Below are positions 58,036 to 64,000 of a DNA stretch of 64,000 nt, in pieces (the first letter of the stretch is position 1; every line of letters begins with the position of its first letter). Made by a program: the position numbers and the translations under genes. Under the pieces are notes generated by a model. It was not told the origin of the DNA. It was given only the letters and a program-made list of their open reading frames with translations, and did not search any database. Origin of the DNA: Anaerolineae bacterium (GTDB lineage Bacteria; Chloroflexota; Anaerolineae; Aggregatilineales; UBA3940). The DNA lies in NCBI GenBank assembly GCA_016926255.1, contig JAFGOY010000067.1, positions 62,001 to 126,000 on the forward strand, written 5' to 3'.

Positions 58036-58533
58036 ATGGTCCCGAAACATACTACACCACTGGATAGTCAGTTCGACGATGGGACTATATTCACCATTCC
58101 AAAACCGGGCGAACACGAAATTGGTGTTGAGTATCGCATCGTTCCTGTAGAGGCCGATTCCACCGCTCACCCCGAAGATGAACAGGTCCGGCACTGGCGG
58201 GTGCAGATTGCCCCGGTTGGCGTCAAGGAAGTGCTGGCCCTGGAAATCCGGGCTGATACGGTAATGGGTTCCAACAACAATTCCGAGGCTGATCTTGATG
58301 TGAACCTGTCACAATGGAACGGCTATGAGAATGGGGTCAGCCGCCGCCATGTGCTCCTGCGTCCCAGCAAAAACAAGCTGTTCGCAATGGATTTGCGCAG
58401 CACCAATGGAACACATATCAATGGACTGCCGCTGGGCGTCGGTTGGGCTTATGCCCTCCGCGATGGCGACCTGCTCACGCTGGGTCGGCTCCACATCCGG
58501 GTGCGGATCACCCAGATGCCCGAGGATGAATGA
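58036..58533 (+). CDS. FHA-domain protein
   Basis: 165 residues. The first ~60 residues are uncharacterised. The FHA domain, which reads phosphothreonine, covers ~65-160: LALEIRADTVMGSNN, GVSRRHVLLRP (the Ser-x-x-His motif), MDLRSTNGTHINGLPLG (the Asn-Gly motif) and LRDGDLLTLGRLHIRV. It likely reports Ser/Thr kinase signalling; no kinase is near. Stand-alone gene with a weak ribosome site. Confidence 0.85.
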   Translation: MVPKHTTPLDSQFDDGTIFTIPKPGEHEIGVEYRIVPVEADSTAHPEDEQVRHWRVQIAPVGVKEVLALEIRADTVMGSNNNSEADLDVNLSQWNGYENGVSRRHVLLRPSKNKLFAMDLRSTNGTHINGLPLGVGWAYALRDGDLLTLGRLHIRVRITQMPEDE

Positions 58534-58629
58534 GCATATCTCAAGTTCAAGATCACCCGCAGCGTCCCAATCCCGGAACGCTGTTTTTTCTTTTTCCCCA
58601 TCCCCGTCGATCTCCTGCTCCCTGCTGCA

Positions 58630-58677
58630 GCACCTCCTTTGTCCCTTGCGAGACATTTTTTCCCAGAGGGGGCAAAG
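58630..58677. repeat. Dispersed repeat family B, copy 7
   Basis: CACCTCCTTTGTCCCTTGCG then GACATTTTTTCCCAGAGGGG; degenerate. Confidence 0.5.
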
Positions 58678-58790
58678 AAGAGAACAGGTAGTTAACCAGT
58701 TTACCCATTTTTGCGGGTTTTCCTCTTGACGGCATCCTAAACCTCGGTTATCATCGCGGCACTGTGCGAGCCAATGGCGGAGGGCCAGCG

Positions 58791-59765
58791 ATGAATGCAT
58801 TAGTGATCAGCGATCTGCGACGTGTCTACCGCGCTCATACGGGCGTGATCAAGCGCAAGGTGAAGGAAGTCGTCGCCGTCGATGGCATCTCGTTCGAGGT
58901 CGGCGAGGGCGAACTGTTTGGCATGCTTGGGCCGAACGGCGCGGGGAAGACTACCACCGTCAAGATGCTTACCACCCTCCTGATCCCGACCGGGGGCCGC
59001 GCCAGCGTGCTGGGTTACGACATCGTCAAAGACGAATCGAAGGTACGTGAGCATATCGGGTTCATCTTTGGCGGCGAGCGCGGCCTGTACTGGCGGCTCT
59101 CCGGCTATGACAACCTGCGTTACTTCGCCAGCCTCTACCGCGTCGATCCGGCGGTCAGCAAGACGCGCATCCCCTACCTGCTCGACCTGGTTGGGTTGAG
59201 CGGGCGCGGCGACGAGAAGGTCGAAGGGTATTCCCGCGGAATGAAACAGCGGCTCCATGTCGCCCGGACGCTGCTGCACAATCCGGACGTGCTGTTCCTC
59301 GACGAGCCGACGATCGGCCTCGACCCGGTCGGCGCGCGCGAGCTTCGGCAGGTGGTGCGCAACTTACAGGCTGAGAACAAAACAATCCTGCTGACCACCC
59401 ATTACATGTTCGAGGCCGATGCGCTGTGTGACCGGATCGCCGTGATCGACAAGGGAAAGATCGTCGCGCTCGACACGCCCGCCGGTTTGAAGAAACACGT
59501 GCAGGACTTGTCCGTGATCGAGATTGAGGTGTTCGGGCTACGTTCCGAGGCACTGGAAAAGATTCGCACCGAGTCTTACGTCGATACCGTCTCACTGGAG
59601 AATCGCGACCAGCGGCAGGCATTGATGATCCACTCACCGCGCGGCGCGGAAGCCGTGCCCGATATCATGGCCCAGCTCGACGGACACCGGGTGGGACGGG
59701 TGAGCGTCCGAGAACCAACGCTCGAAGATGCTTATATCCGGCTGGTGGGAGGCACACATGAGTGA
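58791..59765 (+). CDS. ABC-2 type transporter ATP-binding protein
   Basis: 324 residues from ATG 58791 (GGAGGG upstream). Walker A MLGPNGAGKTTTVKML, Q-loop replaced by the region IGFIFGGERGLYWRLSG, signature YSRGMKQRLHVARTL, Walker B VLFLDEPTIGLDPVGA and H-loop LLTTHYM. A C-terminal ~90-residue regulatory extension is normal for this group. It overlaps the first permease gene by 8 bases and drives the two-permease exporter. Confidence 0.94.
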   Translation: MNALVISDLRRVYRAHTGVIKRKVKEVVAVDGISFEVGEGELFGMLGPNGAGKTTTVKMLTTLLIPTGGRASVLGYDIVKDESKVREHIGFIFGGERGLYWRLSGYDNLRYFASLYRVDPAVSKTRIPYLLDLVGLSGRGDEKVEGYSRGMKQRLHVARTLLHNPDVLFLDEPTIGLDPVGARELRQVVRNLQAENKTILLTTHYMFEADALCDRIAVIDKGKIVALDTPAGLKKHVQDLSVIEIEVFGLRSEALEKIRTESYVDTVSLENRDQRQALMIHSPRGAEAVPDIMAQLDGHRVGRVSVREPTLEDAYIRLVGGTHE

Positions 59766-60555
59766 GCGCAATATCGCGATTCGCTATATCAGGCCGATCC
59801 TGATGTCAGCAGGGGTATTGTTCAAGCAGCAAGCAACCGATCTGTTTGTGATATTCACGGTCGTCATCCAGCCGATGATCGTCGCGCTGCTGGCGCTGTG
59901 GATGCTCGGCGATGCGGTCGACGACGCAATCTACATCGTTGTCGGGAGCGGGATGACCGGCCTGTGGAGTGGACTCCTGTTCAACGGTGGGAACTCGATC
60001 ACCCGCGAACGCTGGACGGGAACGCTCGAAACGATTGTCGGGCTGCCGACCGCAATGCAGGTGATCGTGATCGGGAAGAATCTCGCCAACGTCACCCAGT
60101 CGATGGCCTCGATGATCGCCTGTTACACGATCTCCTCGCTGTTCTTCGGCTACCCGCTGGTCGTCCAGCAGCCCTGGTTGTTTGCCATCTCGCTGGTTTT
60201 CACCGGGATCGCCTTCGTCAGCTTTGCGCTGATTCTCGCCCCGCTGTTCATTCTCAACCCGGCAGTGCGCTCTTTCCAGAACGGGATGGAGTTCCCGGTT
60301 TTCCTGTTGAGCGGATTCCTGTTCCCGATCCTGCTGCTGCCCAATTGGACCAACCCGATCAGCTACGCGCTGCCGACCTATTGGGCGGCGCGGGCGCTGC
60401 ATATCACGTCCCAGGGATTGGCAACGCGGCATGAACTGCTATTCGTCTGGGCGATGCTGCTCGGATTTTCGGCGTTGTACCTGATTATGTCGTCGTGGAT
60501 ATTCCGGGCGGTGCTGCGCAAGGCCCGCGTCGATGCGACGTTGAATATGCAATAG
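59758..60555 (+). CDS. ABC-2 type permease, first subunit
   Basis: 265 residues from ATG 59758. Six helices are visible, including LFVIFTVVIQPMIVALLALW, ASMIACYTISSLFFGYPLVV and FPVFLLSGFLFPILLLPNWT, the last being the conserved ABC-2 motif near the fifth helix. The export substrate is unknown; similar pairs carry lipids, antibiotics or polysaccharides. Ends just before an inverted repeat at 60558. Confidence 0.9.
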   Translation: MSERNIAIRYIRPILMSAGVLFKQQATDLFVIFTVVIQPMIVALLALWMLGDAVDDAIYIVVGSGMTGLWSGLLFNGGNSITRERWTGTLETIVGLPTAMQVIVIGKNLANVTQSMASMIACYTISSLFFGYPLVVQQPWLFAISLVFTGIAFVSFALILAPLFILNPAVRSFQNGMEFPVFLLSGFLFPILLLPNWTNPISYALPTYWAARALHITSQGLATRHELLFVWAMLLGFSALYLIMSSWIFRAVLRKARVDATLNMQ

Positions 60556-60557
60556 GT

Positions 60558-60587
60558 ACCTATTCGCTCCGCTCATTTCGGATAGGT
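60558..60587 (+). repeat. Short inverted repeat shared with 45845-45882
   Basis: ACCTATTCG and CGGATAGGT arms around CTCCGCTCATTT, directly after a stop codon. Confidence 0.7.
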
Positions 60588-60664
60588 ATGAAAACGAGCG
60601 GCTCTTGTGTAGAATGCCCACGCGTGGGGATCATGAGCCTTAAAAGAATTTAGCCCGGTAAAAA

Positions 60665-60720
60665 CAACCCCCTCTGGCTCCTACGGAGCCATCTCCCCCA
60701 CAGGGGCGTTCAGAGGTTGG
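60665..60720. repeat. Dispersed repeat family B, copy 8
   Basis: CAACCCCCTCTGGCTCCTAC, GGAGCC hairpin, CATCTCCCCCACAGGGGCGT, between the two permease genes. Confidence 0.65.
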
Positions 60721-60744
60721 TTTGTTCAAGCAAGGAGACGGGAT

Positions 60745-61545
60745 ATGCGTAAATTTGTGTTCAATCTGCGATTGTTTTTCGAAAGCGCCCGGCTCTCCTA
60801 TATCGCGCTGTTCCGGTGGCTGCGACCCGGCACCTACGCCGCGTCGAAGATCATCATGCCGCTGGCCGATATCATGTTCTTTACCTTCATCGGCATCTAC
60901 GCGAACGGCGTCGAAGCGGCTCCCTTCTACGTGATCGGCAACGCGATGCACCTTGCAGCGATCAACGGGATATACGGGGTCACAATGAGCGTCGGCGGCG
61001 ACCGTTGGGAGGGAACGCTGCCCTACCTGTTCGGCGTGCCGGGATCGCGGCTGTTCACCTTCCTGGGGCGGGCGTTCTTCCACCTGCTCGACGGCTCGCT
61101 GAATGTGATCATCGGCCTGCTGCTCGGCTGGCTGATCTGGCAGCTCGACTTCTCTCAGGCGAACCTGCTGCTGCTGGGCGCGGCAATCGCTACCGCCACC
61201 ATCGCCACCTGCGGGATGGGACTGGCACTCGGCGCGCTCGGGCTGGTGACGGTCAACATCATGTTCATCAACAACCTGTTCTTCTTCCTGCTGCTGATCT
61301 TCGCCGGGGCAAATGTACCGATAGAGCAGTTCCCCAACTGGATGCAGACGATCTCGCAGTTCATCCCGCTGACGCGCTCTATCGCTGCCGCCCGCCTGAT
61401 CATCAACGGGGCGCATTTGGCCGACGTGCAGTCGATGCTGCTGGTCGAGCTGCTGATCGGGGCGGCTTACGCGCTGCTTGGGTTCATCATCTTCCGCACG
61501 TTCGAGTATCAGGCCCGGCTGCGCGGGACGCTTGAGGCGATCTGA
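60745..61545 (+). CDS. ABC-2 type permease, second subunit
   Basis: 266 residues with AAGGAGACGGG upstream. Helices include IIMPLADIMFFTFIGIYANG, GSLNVIIGLLLGWLIWQL, LLLLGAAIATATIATCGMGL and the conserved ANVPIEQFPNWMQTISQFIP, equivalent to the motif in the first permease. Together they form a heterodimer with the ATPase at 58791. The 190-base gap between the two permease genes, filled by two repeats, is unusual. Confidence 0.9.
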   Translation: MRKFVFNLRLFFESARLSYIALFRWLRPGTYAASKIIMPLADIMFFTFIGIYANGVEAAPFYVIGNAMHLAAINGIYGVTMSVGGDRWEGTLPYLFGVPGSRLFTFLGRAFFHLLDGSLNVIIGLLLGWLIWQLDFSQANLLLLGAAIATATIATCGMGLALGALGLVTVNIMFINNLFFFLLLIFAGANVPIEQFPNWMQTISQFIPLTRSIAAARLIINGAHLADVQSMLLVELLIGAAYALLGFIIFRTFEYQARLRGTLEAI

Positions 61546-61580
61546 GCGCGTCAAACCGCTTGTGGCCCATATAGAAATCA

Positions 61581-62369
61581 TCAAAGTAAGCGAGCAATCC
61601 GAAAACCAATGAAGTGGTATCCGTATTGAGGCGGCCCAGCATTACGGAACGCCAGACGAAGGTACTCCGGCTTTTTAGTATTCCACGACCCGCCGCGCAC
61701 CACACGACCTTCCGCCATAAGTTTTATGTCCTGCGCCCCGGTGTGATAATCTGTCAGACACCATTCGTCTACATTGCCCGTCATATTGTACAGTCCGTAA
61801 GGCTGCTTCTCTGCCTGCAAATGATGGCTATCAACGTGTTCAACCAGGTATTGGCTTTCACCGATGTGCTTGTTCCAGTTGACGAGCCGTTCGCTCGGTC
61901 TGCCATTTCCCCAGGCATAAGCCCGGCGATCATCGCCCTGACCGGCCCGCTGCCACTGCTGCTCAGTTGGCAGCATGATATTCTGGCCCGTTCGATTGCT
62001 GAGCCATAAGCAGAACGCGACCGCCTCATACCAGGTCACGTTGACCCTGGGATTGGATACGTGTGGATAAGTTGCATCGGCTGGATCGTAACCTTTTTTA
62101 TTATGTTCAAGCGCAGCATCACAATAACTCCACCACCGCCCATCACCATAGGCATAACCATCGTCGACAAAGGCATCGAACTGGGCGTTGGTTATGCAAT
62201 ACCTCGCCATCTGGAAAGCTTCAACTTGATGTGTTCCCAGATTACCTTCTAACGTCACACTCCCCGCCGGGATATCGACCCACTTAAAAGGGGTATCAAA
62301 CGTCATACAGAGAATATCCCGCACGGCTTGAGAGGGATCACGGGACGGTTCTGGCCCTGATTCGGTCAT
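61581..62369 (-). CDS. Formylglycine-generating-enzyme/sulfatase-modifying domain protein
   Basis: 262 residues with TAGGAGATG upstream. FGE fold marks: FKWVDIPAGSVTLEG, FQMARYCITNAQFDAFVDDG, VNVTWYEAVAFCLWLSNRTG, LPTEQQWQRAGQGDDRRAYA, LYNMTGNVDEWCLTDY and VVRGGSWN. Members make formylglycine in sulfatases, sulphoxidise histidines, or bind other ligands. No sulfatase is nearby. The paired Cys needed for copper binding in true FGE are not evident in the C-terminal part (WCLTDYHTG keeps one), so a non-FGE role is likely. Confidence 0.83.
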   Translation of the reverse strand: MTESGPEPSRDPSQAVRDILCMTFDTPFKWVDIPAGSVTLEGNLGTHQVEAFQMARYCITNAQFDAFVDDGYAYGDGRWWSYCDAALEHNKKGYDPADATYPHVSNPRVNVTWYEAVAFCLWLSNRTGQNIMLPTEQQWQRAGQGDDRRAYAWGNGRPSERLVNWNKHIGESQYLVEHVDSHHLQAEKQPYGLYNMTGNVDEWCLTDYHTGAQDIKLMAEGRVVRGGSWNTKKPEYLRLAFRNAGPPQYGYHFIGFRIARLL

Positions 62370-62686
62370 CGGAACATCTCCTATCTGAATCGACCTTATC
62401 CTGACAGCATCACATGTCTATTATAAGGGGGAAATCACACCGGCGGGTGATCACCCCTTCTCCCGGACATCACCCGCTCCCTGATCTCAGGCTCCCTTGT
62501 TCCAAAAAACTTTATCTGTATAATCACTTATTAGAATGCCCTTTGCCGACTGACCTTATCGGATTTTGGGTCTGGCCGAAAACTTGAGGTTCGGCGGCGA
62601 TGATTGATGCGTACCCGGCCCGCACTTCCGGACATCTTCCGACCGGTTGACAGTTGACACATAGTCTCAAGGAGTAAAAGAAACCT
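62370..62686. other. Divergent intergenic region
   Basis: No gene is seen. It holds a CACCGGCGGGTGATCACCC palindromic stretch near 62441-62459 and the leader of the methyltransferase gene. Confidence 0.45.
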
Positions 62687-63937
62687 GTGGCCGAAACCCT
62701 CAGCAGCGGTGCAAGCTGTAGATTCTGTGGAAGCGATCTCCATTACACCTTTGTCGATCTGGGGATGTCGCCCCTGTGCGAAAGCTATGTAAGCCTTGAA
62801 CAACTGAACCAGATGGAGCCGTTCTACCCGCTTCATGTGTTCGTCTGCGAGAAGTGCTTCCTGGTTCAACTGGAAGAGTACGTCAGCCCGGAAGAGATTT
62901 TTAGCGACTATGCCTATTTTTCGGCTTATTCCGACTACTGGCTGAAACACGTCAGCGACTACACGGACATGATCACGGAACGCCTGAAGCTGGGAGCAGA
63001 CAGTCTCGTCGTCGAGTTAGCCAGCAACGACGGCTACCTGCTGCAATACTTCATTCCGAAGGGCGTCCCCATCCTGGGGATCGAACCGGCGGCGAACGTC
63101 GCAGAGGCGGCGGAAGCGCGGAACGTCCCGACGCTGGTGCGGTTCTTCGGCGAGGCACTGGCACGCGAACTGATCGCCGAAGGCAAACAGGCCGACCTGG
63201 TGATCGGCAACAACGTGCTGGCCCAGGTGCCCGACATCAACGATTTCGTGGAGGGGATGAAAATCCTGCTCAAGCCGCAGGGGGTGATCACGATGGAGTT
63301 TCCCCACCTGATGCGTTTGATGGCGGAAAACCAGTTCGACACCATCTACCACGAACACTTCTCCTATTTTTCCCTCATCTCGGTCGAGAAGATTTTCGCC
63401 GCGCACGGGCTGACGCTGTTCGACGTGGAAGAACTGCCCACGCACGGCGGATCGCTGAGAATCTACGCCTGTCACACCGAAGACACGAGCAAACCGGTCG
63501 GGCAGCGGGTGATCGATCTGAGGAACAGGGAAGAATCGGCGGGCTTTACCCGGATGGAAACCTACGACTCATTCTCCGAACAGGTAAAGGACACGAAGCG
63601 AAAGCTCCTTGATTTTCTGATCGAGGCCAAAAGTGAAGGTAAGTCTATTGCCGGGTACGGTGCACCGGGCAAAGGGAATACGCTGCTGAACTACTGCGGC
63701 ATCCGCACCGATTTCCTCGACTACACCTGTGATCGCAACCCTCACAAGCAGGGCATGTTCCTGCCCGGAACCCACATCCCGATCTTCCACCCCGACAAAA
63801 TCGAAGAAACGAAACCGGATTACGTGATGATCCTGCCCTGGAACCTGAAGGACGAGATCATGGCGCAGTTGAGTTTTATCCGCGATTGGGACGGAAAGTT
63901 CATCGTACCGATCCCGGAAGTGAAAATTTATCCCTGA
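62687..63937 (+). CDS. Deoxysugar C-methyltransferase (SAM-dependent)
   Basis: 416 residues from GTG 62687, AAGGAG upstream. An N-terminal zinc site CRFCGSDL and later CEKCFLVQLEEYV (Methyltransf_13 type) precedes the SAM fold (VVELASNDGYLLQYF, LGIEPAANVAEAA, DLVIGNNVLAQVP) and a C-terminal Methyltransf_14 domain (IAGYGAPGKGNTLLNYCG). This three-part build is that of TylC3/NovU-like enzymes that methylate C-3 of nucleotide-linked 4-keto-deoxysugars. The partial gene after it fits a sugar-nucleotide cluster. Confidence 0.92.
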   Translation: MAETLSSGASCRFCGSDLHYTFVDLGMSPLCESYVSLEQLNQMEPFYPLHVFVCEKCFLVQLEEYVSPEEIFSDYAYFSAYSDYWLKHVSDYTDMITERLKLGADSLVVELASNDGYLLQYFIPKGVPILGIEPAANVAEAAEARNVPTLVRFFGEALARELIAEGKQADLVIGNNVLAQVPDINDFVEGMKILLKPQGVITMEFPHLMRLMAENQFDTIYHEHFSYFSLISVEKIFAAHGLTLFDVEELPTHGGSLRIYACHTEDTSKPVGQRVIDLRNREESAGFTRMETYDSFSEQVKDTKRKLLDFLIEAKSEGKSIAGYGAPGKGNTLLNYCGIRTDFLDYTCDRNPHKQGMFLPGTHIPIFHPDKIEETKPDYVMILPWNLKDEIMAQLSFIRDWDGKFIVPIPEVKIYP

Positions 63938-63983
63938 CCCAGAAAAAGAGTATCCGGCAAGCGCGCTCAAGGAAGGGTAACCA

Positions 63984-64000
63984 ATGAAAGTCGTTCTGTT
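63984..64000 (+). CDS. Start of the next gene (cut by the window end)
   Basis: ATG 63984 preceded by GGAAGG; reads Met-Lys-Val-Val-Leu. Nucleotidyltransferases such as glucose-1-phosphate cytidylyltransferase begin this way and often follow sugar C-methyltransferases, but five residues cannot decide. Confidence 0.5.

Noticed and set aside
1-64000. tRNA, rRNA or CRISPR array
   Set aside because: No cloverleaf-like TTCGA-arm context, rRNA sequence or regularly spaced direct repeat was seen by eye.

Overview
The window looks like chromosome from a GC-rich, probably Chloroflexota (Anaerolineae-like) bacterium. This is inferred from gene content and from many GC-rich repeats in the gaps between genes; no rRNA or tRNA gene is present to settle it. 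Genes lie on both strands in short operons. Recognisable functions include redox and iron proteins (C_GCAxxG_C_C protein, FeoA), an M3 oligopeptidase, a threonine-dehydrogenase-type epimerase, a RecB-like nuclease, a BY-kinase-like ATPase fused to pentapeptide repeats, a CPA1 antiporter, a folate/pterin cluster (folE, folM-like, folB, folK, and a nearby pterin carbinolamine dehydratase), a MerR-hydrolase-TrmO group, three tandem Tat-exported L,D-transpeptidases, a PIN toxin-antitoxin pair, and a MacB-like ABC operon with a CARDB-type exported protein.

The most unusual part is 37284-53244. This 15.96-kb segment has 35-bp imperfect terminal inverted repeats that point inward (three mismatches) and is flanked on both sides by the same 6 bases, TACTTA. 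That is the footprint of a transposition. A full-length DDE transposase lies near the right end. The cargo resembles a phage tail without a head: a tail-completion-like protein, tail tube, a gp10-like protein, a tail assembly chaperone with a textbook -1 frameshift site (C CCA AAC just before the stop), a short chimeric tape measure, and a tail hub/tip protein carrying a LamG-like domain. Holin-like and C1q-like fibre genes lie at the left. No capsid, portal, terminase or integrase is visible. Upstream of the tail genes and translationally coupled to each other are three glycosyltransferases and a sigma-like factor with two helix-turn-helix segments. An XRE repressor gene is read the opposite way, and copies of one half-site sit in or on the promoters around it. 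A lipoprotein gene on the opposite strand sits inside the tail operon like a phage moron. My reading is a transposon-borne, repressor-controlled tail-like particle or a prophage remnant; the sequence alone cannot tell which.

Right of the element are a DUF4870-type membrane protein, a lipoprotein, an APC permease with Usp domains, an FHA protein, an ABC-2 exporter (one ATPase, two permeases), a formylglycine-generating-enzyme-like protein and the start of a deoxysugar pathway (sugar C-methyltransferase and the first codons of the next gene).

The intergenic GC-rich repeat families are found on both sides of the element but I see none of them inside it, which supports insertion of foreign DNA.
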